Below, piece by piece: positions 1-9,406 of a DNA stretch of 64,000 nucleotides. The translations under genes were made by a program, and so were the position numbers. The DNA lies in contig NZ_CP083239.1 in the NCBI RefSeq assembly GCF_022836935.1, positions 3,176,001 to 3,240,000 of the forward strand, given 5' to 3'. Below the pieces are notes generated by a model that saw only the letters and a list, made by a program, of their open reading frames with translations, was not told the DNA's origin and ran no database searches. Source of the stretch: Ancylobacter polymorphus (GTDB taxonomy: Bacteria; Pseudomonadota; Alphaproteobacteria; Rhizobiales; Xanthobacteraceae). Position 1 is the first letter of the stretch; each line of letters starts with the position of its first letter.

Positions 1-1
1 G

Positions 2-490
2 CTTTCGGGCCTGCGCACCGGCCGCGCCTCGGCCAGCCTGCTGGAGCCGATCCAGGTGGATGCCTATGGCAGCCACATGCCGCTGAATCAGGTCGCGTCG
101 GTCAATGTGCCGGAGCCGCGCCTGCTGTCGGTGCAGGTGTGGGACCGGGGCATGGTGGCGGCGGTCGAGAAGGCCATCCGCGACTCCAATCTCGGCCTGA
201 ACCCGCAGACCGAAGGGCAGGTGCTGCGCGTGCGCATCCCCGAGCTGACTCAGGATCGCCGCCAGGAACTCGTCAAGGTCGCACATAAATATGCCGAAGC
301 CGCGCGTGTGTCGGTGCGCCATGTGCGCCGCGACGGGCTCGACGTCATCAAGAAGGCGGAAAAGGACGGCGAGATGAGCTCGGACGACCTCGACCGGCTC
401 GCCGACCAGGTCCAGAAGGCGACGGACCAGTTCATTGCCGAGATCGATCAGGTCGTGGCCGCGAAGGAAAAGGAAATCCTCGCGGTTTGA
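2..490 (+). CDS. frr: Ribosome recycling factor, 5' end cut by window
   Basis: This is the C-terminal 162 residues of ribosome recycling factor, which with EF-G splits the post-termination 70S ribosome in the cytoplasm. The reading frame is open from base 2 and begins inside the conserved LRTGRAS segment. It continues through the VQVWD region and the helical C-terminal arm (RRDGLD, EDLDRL-like stretch). The family is about 185 residues long, so roughly 24 N-terminal residues lie upstream of the window. uppS follows 24 bases downstream on the same strand, the usual alphaproteobacterial order (pyrH-frr-uppS-cdsA). No anomaly is seen. Confidence 0.97.
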   Translation, partial: LSGLRTGRASASLLEPIQVDAYGSHMPLNQVASVNVPEPRLLSVQVWDRGMVAAVEKAIRDSNLGLNPQTEGQVLRVRIPELTQDRRQELVKVAHKYAEAARVSVRHVRRDGLDVIKKAEKDGEMSSDDLDRLADQVQKATDQFIAEIDQVVAAKEKEILAV

Positions 491-514
491 TCGGCGGGCG
501 CCGATAAGGGCGCC

Positions 515-1312
515 ATGGGGGGGTCCGTGAACATTGCAAGGCGCGGCGAGGCCTCTGGGGCCGCCATCGAGACCGACGGGGACGCGGCGGCGTCGCTCTT
601 CCCGGTGCCGCGCCACGTTGCCATCATCATGGATGGCAACGGGCGATGGGCGAAGGGGCACGGGCTTCCGCGCTTCGAGGGGCACAGGCGGGGTGCCGAA
701 GCCGTCCGCCGCACGGTGGCAGATGCTCGGGAGCTGGGCATCGAGGCGCTGACCCTCTACAGCTTCTCCAGCGAGAACTGGTCACGGCCGCAGCGTGAGA
801 TTGGCGAGTTGATGGGGCTGCTGAAGCGCTTCATCCGCTCCGATCTCAAGGAACTTCACGCCAAGAATGTCCGCCTGCGCATCATCGGCGAGGGACATCC
901 GACCGACAGCGAAGTGCAGGCGCTGTTCGATGAAGCTCAGGCGCTGACCCGCGACAATACGGGTGTGCGCCTGACCGTGGCGTTCAACTATGGCGCGCGC
1001 GGCGAAATCGCCCGTGCGGCGCAGACATTGGCGCGGCAGGTCGCGGCTGGCGCGCTGCGGGCCGAAGACATCACGCCGGAACGTTTCGCGGAGGCGCTCG
1101 ACACGGCGGGGTTGCCGCCGCTCGATCTCGTCATCCGCACCAGCGGCGAGCAGCGCCTGTCGAATTTCCTGCTCTGGCAGGCGGCCTATGCCGAACTGGT
1201 CTTCCTCCCCGTGCTGTGGCCGGATTTCGATCGCGGCTGGCTGGAGCAGGCGCTTTGCGAATATCGTCGGCGTGAGCGCCGCTTCGGCGGCGTCGAAGCG
1301 GCGGAAAGCTGA
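515..1312 (+). CDS. uppS: Isoprenyl transferase (undecaprenyl diphosphate synthase)
   Basis: This cis-prenyltransferase condenses isopentenyl diphosphate units onto farnesyl diphosphate to make the C55 carrier lipid for peptidoglycan and surface polysaccharides. The 265-residue protein carries the family signature [10 protein letters not shown] near residue 36, with the catalytic Asp. It also has the SSENWSRP motif and the C-terminal [15 protein letters not shown] block that binds the homoallylic substrate. The ATG at 515 has an AAGGG stretch four bases upstream (506-510); a GTG at 527 is a possible alternative because the first 25 residues are not conserved. cdsA begins four bases after the stop, so the two genes are probably translationally coupled. 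Confidence 0.96.
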   Translation: MGGSVNIARRGEASGAAIETDGDAAASLFPVPRHVAIIMDGNGRWAKGHGLPRFEGHRRGAEAVRRTVADARELGIEALTLYSFSSENWSRPQREIGELMGLLKRFIRSDLKELHAKNVRLRIIGEGHPTDSEVQALFDEAQALTRDNTGVRLTVAFNYGARGEIARAAQTLARQVAAGALRAEDITPERFAEALDTAGLPPLDLVIRTSGEQRLSNFLLWQAAYAELVFLPVLWPDFDRGWLEQALCEYRRRERRFGGVEAAES

Positions 1313-1316
1313 GCTC

Positions 1317-2138
1317 TTGCGTATCGGAGAGGACTTTCTGCCGCGGCTCGTCTCGGCTCTGGTGCTCGGGCCGTTGGTGATGCTGGTCGCCGTGGCCGGC
1401 GGCTGGGCCTTCAGTGCCCTTGTCGCGCTCTCTTCCGTGATCGTGCTGTGGGAATGGCTGCGCATGATCGGCGCCAAGCCCCGCACGCCGCTGCTGGTGA
1501 TCGGCGCCGCGACACTGGTCGTGGCCGTGCTGTTGCTCGCCATACGCCCGCCGCCTGCCGCCATTGGAATTGTGGTGCTTGGCGCCATCACGGCGGCGCT
1601 GGTGGCACGTTCCAACCGTGAGCGGCGGACATGGGCGCCGTTCGGCGTGCTTTATGCCGGTGCGCTGGCGCTACCGACACTGATCCTGCGCCAGGATGGA
1701 GCCCTCGGTCTGGTGAGCCTGGTATGGCTGCTGGCTGTCGTGTGGTCTACCGACATCGCCGCCTATTTCTGCGGTCGCCTCATTGGCGGCCCCAAGCTCT
1801 GGCCGCGCGTCAGCCCCAACAAGACCTGGGCGGGATCGCTCGGCGGGGCGCTGTTCGGCATGCTGGCGGGAATGGCGGCGCTGTACCTCGCGCGGGTCGA
1901 GACAGCGTTGCTCGCCGCCCCGGTCGCGCTGCTGGCAAGCTTTGCCAGCCAAAGCGGCGACCTGTTCGAATCGGCGATGAAGCGGCGTTTCGGCGTGAAA
2001 GACTCCAGCCATCTCATCCCCGGCCATGGTGGTCTGATGGACCGGCTCGACGGCTTCATCGCGGCGGCGGCGCTTATGCTGTTGATCGGCCTGCTGCGCG
2101 CGCCGGACGCGCCCGCGCGCGGCTTCCTGCTGTGGTGA
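1317..2138 (+). CDS. cdsA: Phosphatidate cytidylyltransferase
   Basis: CdsA is an integral membrane enzyme that makes CDP-diacylglycerol from phosphatidic acid and CTP, the branch point of phospholipid synthesis. The 273-residue product has about eight hydrophobic segments. Its C-terminus holds the CTP-transferase signature, with KRRFGVKDSSHLIPGHGG followed by LMDRLD; SPNKTWAG lies further upstream. The frame is open back into uppS, but the homologous part starts at the TTG at 1317, four bases after the uppS stop, with GGAAAG upstream (about 1302-1307). TTG is the only close start codon, which suggests modest, coupled translation. The next gene is rseP; dxr, which often lies between these two in relatives, is absent. 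Confidence 0.93.
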   Translation: MRIGEDFLPRLVSALVLGPLVMLVAVAGGWAFSALVALSSVIVLWEWLRMIGAKPRTPLLVIGAATLVVAVLLLAIRPPPAAIGIVVLGAITAALVARSNRERRTWAPFGVLYAGALALPTLILRQDGALGLVSLVWLLAVVWSTDIAAYFCGRLIGGPKLWPRVSPNKTWAGSLGGALFGMLAGMAALYLARVETALLAAPVALLASFASQSGDLFESAMKRRFGVKDSSHLIPGHGGLMDRLDGFIAAAALMLLIGLLRAPDAPARGFLLW

Positions 2139-2287
2139 AGAGGCCGGGGGGGGCCCCGCGCTGCCACGTCGCACGCGAGTCCGGCCTTAAATTCCGACAT
2201 CTCGCCGCATTTTACCCACCTTCGCCTTAAACGCTCCTTATGGAACATGCGGCGCGCCCGTCGGCGTGCCTGTCTGGGAAATCGCTG

Positions 2288-3433
2288 ATGGACTTTCTTG
2301 CCTCGATGGGCGGCACCGCGGGCTGGCTGCTCGGCTATGTCGTGCCGTTTCTGTTCGTGCTGACGATCGTCGTGTTCTTCCACGAGTTGGGCCATTTCTG
2401 GGTCGCGCGGCGGGCCGGGGTGCGGGTGGTGGCGTTCTCGATCGGCTTCGGGCCGGAGATCGCCGGCTTCAACGACCGCCGCGGCACACGCTGGAAACTC
2501 TCGGCGATTCCGCTCGGCGGCTATGTGAAGTTCCTCGGAGACGAAAACGCTGCCAGCGCCCCCGACCGTGGGGCGATCTCGCACATGAGCGAGACGGAGC
2601 GGCGGGAGAGCTTCTTCCACAAATCGGTCGGCGCCCGGGCGGCTATCGTCGCAGCAGGGCCGATCGCCAATTTCATCCTGGCCATCGTCATCTTCGCCGG
2701 TCTGTTCATGACGGTCGGCCGCCAGGTGACGACGCCGCAGGTGGATGCGGTGCAGGCCGGCAGCGCCGCCGAGCGGGCCGGATTCCAGCCGAGCGATCTC
2801 ATCCTCACCATCAATGGCGCCAAGATCGACTCGTTCGGCGACATGCAGCGTGTCGTCAGCGCCAATGCCGGCGAGCCGCTCGCCGTCGAGGTCGAACGCG
2901 GCGGGCAGCGACTCACGCTCCAGGCGACCCCGGATCTGCGCGAGGTCACTGACACCTTTGGCAATGTGCACCGCATCGGCGTGCTCGGCATCTCGCGCGA
3001 CACCGGGGGAGGGCAGGTTCGCACCGAGCGATTCGGCCCGGTTCAGGCCGTGACCCAGGCGACGGCCGAGGTCTGGTTCATCGTCGACCGCACCTTCAGC
3101 TATCTCGGTGGCGTGGTGACGGGACGCGAGCGTGCCGACCAGCTGGGCGGCCCGATCCGCATCGCCCAGGTGTCCGGACAGGTCGCGACCTTCGGAATCG
3201 CGGCCCTGCTGCAGCTGGCGGCGGTTCTGTCGGTGTCGATCGGACTTCTTAACCTCTTTCCTGTACCGCTACTGGATGGCGGACACCTGCTTTTCTACGG
3301 GATCGAGGCGCTGCGCGGCCGGCCGCTCAGCGAACGGGCCCAGGAGGTGGGTTTCCGCATCGGCCTGGCGCTCGTGCTGATGTTGATGCTGTTTGCAACG
3401 TGGAACGATATTCTCAATATATCAAAATCTTGA
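2288..3433 (+). CDS. rseP: RIP metalloprotease RseP (site-2 protease)
   Basis: RseP is an intramembrane zinc protease that cleaves anti-sigma factors and leftover signal peptides in the inner membrane. The 381-residue protein has the HELGH zinc motif in its first transmembrane segment (about residue 36), a PDZ domain roughly at 130-205, and the second catalytic motif NLFPVPLLDGGH near residue 330, whose Asp completes the zinc site. The ATG at 2288 is chosen because the first transmembrane helix starts just after it; an in-frame ATG at 2240 would add 16 residues of poor character. It lies directly upstream of bamA, the standard alphaproteobacterial arrangement linking envelope stress control with outer-membrane assembly. 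Confidence 0.95.
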   Translation: MDFLASMGGTAGWLLGYVVPFLFVLTIVVFFHELGHFWVARRAGVRVVAFSIGFGPEIAGFNDRRGTRWKLSAIPLGGYVKFLGDENAASAPDRGAISHMSETERRESFFHKSVGARAAIVAAGPIANFILAIVIFAGLFMTVGRQVTTPQVDAVQAGSAAERAGFQPSDLILTINGAKIDSFGDMQRVVSANAGEPLAVEVERGGQRLTLQATPDLREVTDTFGNVHRIGVLGISRDTGGGQVRTERFGPVQAVTQATAEVWFIVDRTFSYLGGVVTGRERADQLGGPIRIAQVSGQVATFGIAALLQLAAVLSVSIGLLNLFPVPLLDGGHLLFYGIEALRGRPLSERAQEVGFRIGLALVLMLMLFATWNDILNISKS

Positions 3434-3621
3434 CGAGGATTCGGGACGGCGTTGCCAAGCGGCCACGCCGTCCGGAAAAGGCACTGAAAGCGGCAGGTCC
3501 GGTTTGCAGGCTCTGGAAAAGTCTGTATCAAACGGAGTGCAGGGTGAGGAGTGTCGCCGGGTGCGCATCTTCGGGTGCGTCGGTGGTCGTCTCCCAGAAC
3601 AACGGTAAGGTTGCGCACCAA

Positions 3622-6048
3622 ATGGCTCGTTCCCGGTTCGTGAGTAGATTGGCGTCGGCAGTCGGCTTTGCCCTTCTTGTGGCGGTCGGCGGTGTTTCCG
3701 GTGCCGTCATGGCGCCCGGGGCGGCCATGGCTCAGTCGGCGAGTTCCATCGTCGTCGAGGGGAATCAGCGCGTTGATGCCGATACCATCCGCTCCTATTT
3801 CCAGACCTCGCCCGGCCAGTCGCTGACGCCGGCCAAGATCGACGAGGCGCTCAAGGGGCTCTACGCCACCGGGCTTTTCTCCGACGTCACCATCAGCAAC
3901 CGCGGTGGGCGGATGGTTGTGACCGTCGTCGAGAATCAGGTGATCAACCGCGTCGCCTTCGAAGGCAACAAGAAGGTCAAGGACGACCAGCTGTCGCTTG
4001 AAGTGCAGTCCAAGGCCCGTAGCCCGCTGTCCAAGACGACGGTTCAGGCCGATACGCAGCGTATCATCGATATCTATCACCGCGCCGGCCGCTACGATGT
4101 GCGCGTCGAGCCGAAGATCATTGAGCGTGGCCAGGGTCGCGTCGATCTCGTGTTCGAGATCACCGAGGGCGACAAGCTCGGCGTGGCCGAGATCAAGTTC
4201 GTCGGCAACAAGGCCTTTTCGGCCTACAAGCTGAAGGACGAGATCACCACCACCGAGACCAACTGGCTCTCGTGGCTCAAGAACTCCGACATTTACGATG
4301 TCGACCGCATCAACACCGATCAGGAACTGCTGCGCCGCTTCTATCTGAAGCACGGCTATGCCGACTTCCGCATCATCTCGGTGACGGCCGATCTCGATCG
4401 TCAGCGCGACGGCTTCGTCCTCACCTATGTGATCGACGAAGGCCCGCAGTATCGCATCGGAACCGTCGATGTCGTCTCCGGCATCAAGGACGTGGATATC
4501 AAGGATCTGCGCGCTGCCCTTCGCGTGGCGCCGGGCCAGGTCTACAATGCCGAGCTGGTGGAGAAGTCGGTCGAGAACGCGACCATTGAGGTGTCCAAGT
4601 CCGGCTATGCCTTCGCCCAGGTGCGTCCACGCGGTGATCGCAATGTCGAGACCCGTACCATCTCGCTGGTGTTCGCCGTCGAGGAAGGTCCGCGCGTCTA
4701 TGTCGAGCGCATCGAGATCCGCGGCAACACCCGTACCCGCGACTGGGTGATCCGTCGCGAGTTCGATTTTGCCGAAGGCGATGCCTATAACCGCGTGCTG
4801 GTCGACCGTGCCGAGCGTCGTCTGCGCAATCTTGGCTACTTCAAGGACGTGAAGATCACCAACGAGCCCGGCACGGCGCCGGACCGCATCATCCTCGTGG
4901 TGACGGTCGAGGATCAGCCCACCGGCGAGTTCTCGGTCTCGGGCGGCTATTCGACGACGGATGGCTTCATCGGCGAAGTGGCGATCTCGGAGAAGAACTT
5001 CCTCGGTCGCGGCCAGTATGTCCGTCTGGCCGGCCAGCTCGGCGAGAACGTGCAGGGCGCCGATTTCAGCTTCACCGAGCCCTACTTCCTCGACTACCGC
5101 ATGGCGGCCGGCTTCGACCTGTTCTGGAAGACGACTAGCGCGACGAGCTACAGCCAGTACGACACTGAGACCGCTGGCGGCACGCTGCGCGTCGCCCTGC
5201 CGCTCACCGACGAGCTGACCCTCGGCCTGCGCTACATGCTGTCGCAGAAGGAGATTTCGGTCAGCGTGACCGACGAGGTGTACAACAACATTTCGTGGGC
5301 GCTGCTGGAGATCAACAACGAGTCGATCCTGACCTCGGCTGTTGGCTACACGCTCTCCTACAACATGCTCGACAACAACAAGAACCCGTCCAGCGGTTAC
5401 TTGCTGGAGCTGAAGCAGGATTTCGCCGGTCTCGGTGGCGACTCCCAGTACGTCCGCACCACCTTCGACGCCCGCTACTATATGCCGGTGGTCGGCGACG
5501 CGGTTCTGCTGCTCCGTGGCCAGGCCGGCAATGTCGCGGCCTGGGGTAACGAAGACCTGCGCATCACCGACAACTTCTTCAAGGGGCCCGACCTCGTCCG
5601 TGGCTTCGCGCCGAACGGTATCGGTCCGCGCGACCTTGCGTCCGGTGCCTTTGGTCAGGACATGGATGCGCTCGGCGGCACGCTGTTCTGGGGTGCGACG
5701 GCGGAAGTGCAGTTCCCGCTTTCCTTCCTGCCCAAGGATTTCGGCCTGAAGTTCGCCGTGTTCGCCGATGCCGGTTCGCTGTGGGACTATCAGGGCAACA
5801 CAACCTTCCCGAACATCCCGGGCTGGGAGGCCAGTCTCGTCGACTGCAGCGCGTTCTCTGGCTCGAAGACGCAGGGGCTCGCCAATGTCTGCGTCGCCGA
5901 CAGTGACCTGATCCGCTCTTCGGTCGGTGTCAGTCTGATCTGGGCCTCGCCCTTCGGTCCGCTGCGCTTCGACTATGCCTGGGCGCTGACCAAGGAATGG
6001 TACGACGAGGTTCAGGAGTTCCGCTTCAGCGGCGGCACCAGCTTCTGA
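3622..6048 (+). CDS. bamA: Outer membrane protein assembly factor BamA
   Basis: BamA is the Omp85 core of the BAM complex, folding and inserting beta-barrel proteins into the outer membrane. The 808-residue precursor starts with a typical Sec signal (hydrophobic core about residues 15-38) ending AMA-QS. Five POTRA repeats follow (roughly residues 45-440), then a 16-strand barrel. The conserved VRGF loop-6 motif is near residue 658, and the protein ends in Phe, the usual barrel C-terminal signal. The frame is open upstream to 3400, but the ATG at 3622 places the signal peptide correctly. The lipid A operon lies immediately downstream. Confidence 0.96.
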   Translation: MARSRFVSRLASAVGFALLVAVGGVSGAVMAPGAAMAQSASSIVVEGNQRVDADTIRSYFQTSPGQSLTPAKIDEALKGLYATGLFSDVTISNRGGRMVVTVVENQVINRVAFEGNKKVKDDQLSLEVQSKARSPLSKTTVQADTQRIIDIYHRAGRYDVRVEPKIIERGQGRVDLVFEITEGDKLGVAEIKFVGNKAFSAYKLKDEITTTETNWLSWLKNSDIYDVDRINTDQELLRRFYLKHGYADFRIISVTADLDRQRDGFVLTYVIDEGPQYRIGTVDVVSGIKDVDIKDLRAALRVAPGQVYNAELVEKSVENATIEVSKSGYAFAQVRPRGDRNVETRTISLVFAVEEGPRVYVERIEIRGNTRTRDWVIRREFDFAEGDAYNRVLVDRAERRLRNLGYFKDVKITNEPGTAPDRIILVVTVEDQPTGEFSVSGGYSTTDGFIGEVAISEKNFLGRGQYVRLAGQLGENVQGADFSFTEPYFLDYRMAAGFDLFWKTTSATSYSQYDTETAGGTLRVALPLTDELTLGLRYMLSQKEISVSVTDEVYNNISWALLEINNESILTSAVGYTLSYNMLDNNKNPSSGYLLELKQDFAGLGGDSQYVRTTFDARYYMPVVGDAVLLLRGQAGNVAAWGNEDLRITDNFFKGPDLVRGFAPNGIGPRDLASGAFGQDMDALGGTLFWGATAEVQFPLSFLPKDFGLKFAVFADAGSLWDYQGNTTFPNIPGWEASLVDCSAFSGSKTQGLANVCVADSDLIRSSVGVSLIWASPFGPLRFDYAWALTKEWYDEVQEFRFSGGTSF

Positions 6049-6135
6049 TACAGTCCACCACATGAGATGCAGGGCGGTCCGGTCATCCGGGCCGCTCGTG
6101 CGTTTGGGAAGTGCCACGGCAGTCGACAGGCGGCG

Positions 6136-7209
6136 ATGAACGATCCCTTCTTCCATCCGGTGCCGACGGCGCTGACACTGGCCGACATCGCGGCACTCGT
6201 CGGGGCAGATGCTGCGGCGCTCGGGTCCGATGCCGCGGCTCTGCGCCTCTCCGGTGTCGCCTCGCTCGAAGAGGCCGGTCCGCACGATCTCGCCTTCATG
6301 GACGGCGCCCGCCATGTCCCGGCGCTCCGCGCCACTCGCGCTGGCGCCTGCCTGGTCACTGAACGCTTCGCCGCGCATGTGCCCGCCGGCACGGTCGCGC
6401 TTCGCGTGGCCAAGCCTCACGCCGCCTTCGTCACCGTTGCCCGGCGGCTTTATGCCGGCAGCCTTCAGCCCGGCTCAATGTTCGGCCAGGCCGGCGTCGC
6501 CGCCGGGGCGATGGTCCACCCACAGGCGCGGCTCGAAGCTGACGTGACGGTCGACCCGGGCGCGGTGATCGGGGCCGGCGCGGAGATCGGTACGGGTACA
6601 GTGATCGCCGCCGGCGCCGTGATCGGGCAGGGGGTGCGCATCGGACGCTTTTGCTCGATCGGCGCCGGCGTCACGCTACAGCACACATTGGTCGGCGATC
6701 GCGTCATCATCCATCCAGGTGCCCGCATCGGCCAGGATGGGTTCGGCTATGTCGGCGGCGCCAAGGGGCACGCCAAGATTCCGCAGATTGCCCGCGTGAT
6801 CCTGCAGGACGATGTCGAGATCGGCGCCTCCACCACCATCGACCGCGGCGGCCTGCGCGATACGGTGATCGGCGAGGGGACCAAGATCGACAATCTGGTT
6901 CAGATCGCGCACAACGTGGTCATCGGGCGGCACTGCATCGTGGTGTCGCAGGCCGGCATCGCCGGCAGCGCGACTCTGGGCGATTTCGTCATGCTGGGTG
7001 GGCAGGTCGGTGTCATCGGCCATGTCCATATCGGCGATGGCGCGCGCATCGCCGCGTCGAGCAATGTGAAGGACGACGTGCCGCCGGGTGTCGAATGGGG
7101 GGGCTCTCCCGCCAAGCCGATGCGCGACTGGTTCCGCGAGGTGATGGCGGTCCAGCGCCTCGGGCGCGGTGAAATCGGCGCCCGTCGCGGCGAACAACAG
7201 GGGCAATGA
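6136..7209 (+). CDS. lpxD: UDP-3-O-(3-hydroxyacyl)glucosamine N-acyltransferase
   Basis: LpxD adds the second hydroxyacyl chain, from acyl-ACP, to UDP-3-O-acyl-glucosamine, the third step of lipid A synthesis. The 357-residue protein has the N-terminal uridine-binding domain (about 1-105) and then a left-handed beta-helix of hexapeptide repeats (roughly 110-320). The catalytic His sits in QIAHNVVIG near residue 259. The ATG at 6136 starts the conserved N-domain; an in-frame ATG at 6067 would add 23 unconserved residues. fabZ begins four bases after the stop, so the lpxD-fabZ-lpxA-lpxI-lpxB run is very likely one transcript. Confidence 0.95.
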   Translation: MNDPFFHPVPTALTLADIAALVGADAAALGSDAAALRLSGVASLEEAGPHDLAFMDGARHVPALRATRAGACLVTERFAAHVPAGTVALRVAKPHAAFVTVARRLYAGSLQPGSMFGQAGVAAGAMVHPQARLEADVTVDPGAVIGAGAEIGTGTVIAAGAVIGQGVRIGRFCSIGAGVTLQHTLVGDRVIIHPGARIGQDGFGYVGGAKGHAKIPQIARVILQDDVEIGASTTIDRGGLRDTVIGEGTKIDNLVQIAHNVVIGRHCIVVSQAGIAGSATLGDFVMLGGQVGVIGHVHIGDGARIAASSNVKDDVPPGVEWGGSPAKPMRDWFREVMAVQRLGRGEIGARRGEQQGQ

Positions 7210-7213
7210 AGGA

Positions 7214-7702
7214 ATGGACGTGCAGGTCGAAGCCGCAGTCGAGCCGACAGCGCTCGGCACCGCCGATATCAAGCGCATTCTGGCGGCTCTGCCGCACCGC
7301 TATCCGTTTCTGCTGGTCGACAAGATCGTCGGTATCGAGGGCGACCGGAAGGCGATCGGGATCAAGAACGTCACCGCCAATGAGCCGCATTTCCAGGGAC
7401 ATTTCCCGGACAATCCGGTCATGCCTGGCGTGCTCATCCTGGAGGGGATGGCCCAGACCGCCGGCAGCATCTGCCTGCTGAACCGGCCGGAAGACGGCGC
7501 GCCGTCGCTCGTCTATTTCATGACCATCGACAAGGCGAAGTTCCGCAAGCCGGTGGTGCCGGGCGACGTGCTCGAATATCACATGACGCAGATGTCCAAG
7601 CGGCGGAACATGTGGTGGTTCCGCGGCGAGGCGAAAGTCGACGGCCAGATTGTCGCCGAGGCAGAGGTGGGCGCGATGATCGCCCGCGAGGGACGTAAAT
7701 GA
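7214..7702 (+). CDS. fabZ: 3-hydroxyacyl-ACP dehydratase FabZ
   Basis: FabZ dehydrates 3-hydroxyacyl-ACP in fatty-acid elongation and competes with LpxA and LpxD for the hydroxyacyl-ACP pool, which explains its place inside the lipid A operon. The 162-residue hot-dog-fold protein has the active-site His in [10 protein letters not shown] (H28) and the catalytic Glu in [10 protein letters not shown] (E77), with the conserved [10 protein letters not shown] between them. The ATG at 7214 is preceded by GAAGG overlapping the lpxD stop. Its own stop overlaps the lpxA start as ATGA, implying translational coupling. Confidence 0.96.
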   Translation: MDVQVEAAVEPTALGTADIKRILAALPHRYPFLLVDKIVGIEGDRKAIGIKNVTANEPHFQGHFPDNPVMPGVLILEGMAQTAGSICLLNRPEDGAPSLVYFMTIDKAKFRKPVVPGDVLEYHMTQMSKRRNMWWFRGEAKVDGQIVAEAEVGAMIAREGRK

Positions 7703-8532
7703 CCGTTTCCGAGGCGAAGATCGACCCGTTGGCGCGCGTGGAAGCGGGTGCCGTTCTCGGCGCTGGCGTCGAGATCGGCCCGTTCTGCACGGTGGGTCCG
7801 CATGTGGTGCTGGGCGAGGGCGTCAAACTGCTCTCGCATGTCGCCGTCAGCGGCCACACCACGCTCGGCGCGGGAACGGTCGTCCATCCCTTCGCCGCGC
7901 TCGGCTCCGCGCCGCAGTCGCTCGGCTATAAGGGCGAGCCGACGAAGTTGGTGATTGGCCGCGACTGCATCATCCGCGAGCATGTCACCATGAACACCGG
8001 CACGGCCAGTGGCCATGGGGAAACGGTGGTCGGCGACAAGTGCTTCTTCATGGTCAACGCCCATGTCGCGCATGACTGCATCGTCGGCAACCATGTGATC
8101 TTCGCCAACAACGCGACCCTCGCCGGCCATGTCACGGTTGGCAATAATGTCTTCCTTGGCGGTTTGTCCGCGGTGCATCAGTTCGTGCGCATCGGCGACA
8201 ATGCCATTGTCGGCGGGCTGTGTGGGCTTCAGCACGATCTCATTCCCTTCGGCGCGCTGATCTATGGCCGCAGCGGGCTCGGCGGGCTCAACATCATTGG
8301 CATGAAGCGGCGGGGTTTCACCCGGCCGCAGATCCACGCGCTGCGTGCCGCCTATCGCGAGCTGTTCTATTCCGGCGGCACGCTGGCCGAGCGCGTTGAG
8401 CGCGTCGCCGGGCAGTATGGCGACGATGCCAATGTGATGCAGGTGATCGATTTCGTGCGCAGCGGCGCCAAGCGCCGCCTGATCGTTCCCAGCGATGCGG
8501 CCGACCATGGCGCCGAACCCGACGCCGCCTGA
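7699..8532 (+). CDS. lpxA: UDP-N-acetylglucosamine O-acyltransferase
   Basis: LpxA catalyses the first committed lipid A step, transfer of a 3-hydroxyacyl group from ACP to the 3-OH of UDP-GlcNAc. The 277-residue protein is a hexapeptide-repeat beta-helix over about residues 8-190, followed by an alpha-helical C-terminal domain. The catalytic His lies in [11 protein letters not shown] at about residue 124. The start ATG overlaps the fabZ stop by four bases. The C-terminus overlaps the lpxI start. Length and motifs are normal. Confidence 0.96.
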   Translation: MTVSEAKIDPLARVEAGAVLGAGVEIGPFCTVGPHVVLGEGVKLLSHVAVSGHTTLGAGTVVHPFAALGSAPQSLGYKGEPTKLVIGRDCIIREHVTMNTGTASGHGETVVGDKCFFMVNAHVAHDCIVGNHVIFANNATLAGHVTVGNNVFLGGLSAVHQFVRIGDNAIVGGLCGLQHDLIPFGALIYGRSGLGGLNIIGMKRRGFTRPQIHALRAAYRELFYSGGTLAERVERVAGQYGDDANVMQVIDFVRSGAKRRLIVPSDAADHGAEPDAA

Positions 8533-9406
8533 GGCGCCGTCCCGGGTGGTGGAGCGCGCCGCGCCGCTGGCGATCATCTGCGGCGGCGGCACATTTCCCC
8601 TCGCCGTCGCGGAAGGCGCCCGCAGGGCCGGGCGCCCCGTGGTGCTGTTCCCGGTGCGCGGCTTTGCCGATGCGGATTTCAGTGCCTGGCCGCATGAATG
8701 GGTGTCACTGGGCGGTTTCGGTTTCCTCAGAAGCGAGATGCGCCGCCGCGGCTGCCGCGATGTGGTGTTCATTGGCAATGTGCTGCGTCCGCGCATCCGC
8801 GATCTCCGGCTCGACTGGACGACTCTGCGGCTGATGCCGCGCGTGCTCAGGCTGTTTCGCGGCGGTGACGATTTCCTGCTCACCGGCCTGGGGCGGTTGG
8901 TGGAGGAATCGGGCTTCCGGCTCGTCGGCGCGCATGAAGTGGCGCCGGAAATCCTTATGCCGGCGGGCCAGCTCGGCGCCATCGCGCCAGATGCGGCGGC
9001 GCGCGCGGATATCGCCCGTGGGCGCGAGGCGCTCGCGGTGATGGGCCCGCTCGATATCGGCCAGGGGCTGGTGGTGATGAACCGCCATGTGGTGGCGGTG
9101 GAGGCGGCGGAAGGCACCGATCTCATGCTGGCGCGGGTGGCCGAATTGCGGGCCAATGGCCGGGTCAAGATGCCGGCGCGTTGCGGCGTGCTGGTGAAGC
9201 GCCCCAAGGCGGGGCAGGATTTTCGGATCGACCTTCCCTCGCTCGGCGCGCGCACGGTGGAGGGCGCCGTGCGCGCCGGGCTTGCCGGCATCGCGGTTGA
9301 GGCCGGCGGCGTCATCGTCGCCGATGGTGTGGAACTGATCCGCCGCGCGGATGAGGCGGGGCTGTTCATCCTCGGCTTCGAACCCGGCGACGGAGCATCG
9401 CTATGA
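8507..9406 (+). CDS. lpxI: UDP-2,3-diacylglucosamine pyrophosphatase LpxI
   Basis: LpxI hydrolyses UDP-2,3-diacylglucosamine to lipid X and UMP. It is the alphaproteobacterial, non-homologous replacement for LpxH. The 299-residue product shows the N-terminal ICGGGTFP loop and the C-terminal KRPKAGQDFRIDLPSLG block with the catalytic Asp typical of the former DUF1009 family. The ATG at 8507 lies inside the lpxA coding region (26-base overlap), and the stop overlaps the lpxB start as ATGA. The first 20 residues are Pro-rich and unconserved, so a slightly later start cannot be excluded. Confidence 0.94.
   Translation: MAPNPTPPEAPSRVVERAAPLAIICGGGTFPLAVAEGARRAGRPVVLFPVRGFADADFSAWPHEWVSLGGFGFLRSEMRRRGCRDVVFIGNVLRPRIRDLRLDWTTLRLMPRVLRLFRGGDDFLLTGLGRLVEESGFRLVGAHEVAPEILMPAGQLGAIAPDAAARADIARGREALAVMGPLDIGQGLVVMNRHVVAVEAAEGTDLMLARVAELRANGRVKMPARCGVLVKRPKAGQDFRIDLPSLGARTVEGAVRAGLAGIAVEAGGVIVADGVELIRRADEAGLFILGFEPGDGASL

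Noticed and set aside
3295..6420. Open frame of over 1000 codons on the minus strand opposite bamA and the start of lpxD
   Set aside because: It is the mirror of a GC-rich coding frame. It lacks recognisable domains, is rich in His/Arg/Asp-Gly, and fully overlaps genes with unmistakable motifs.
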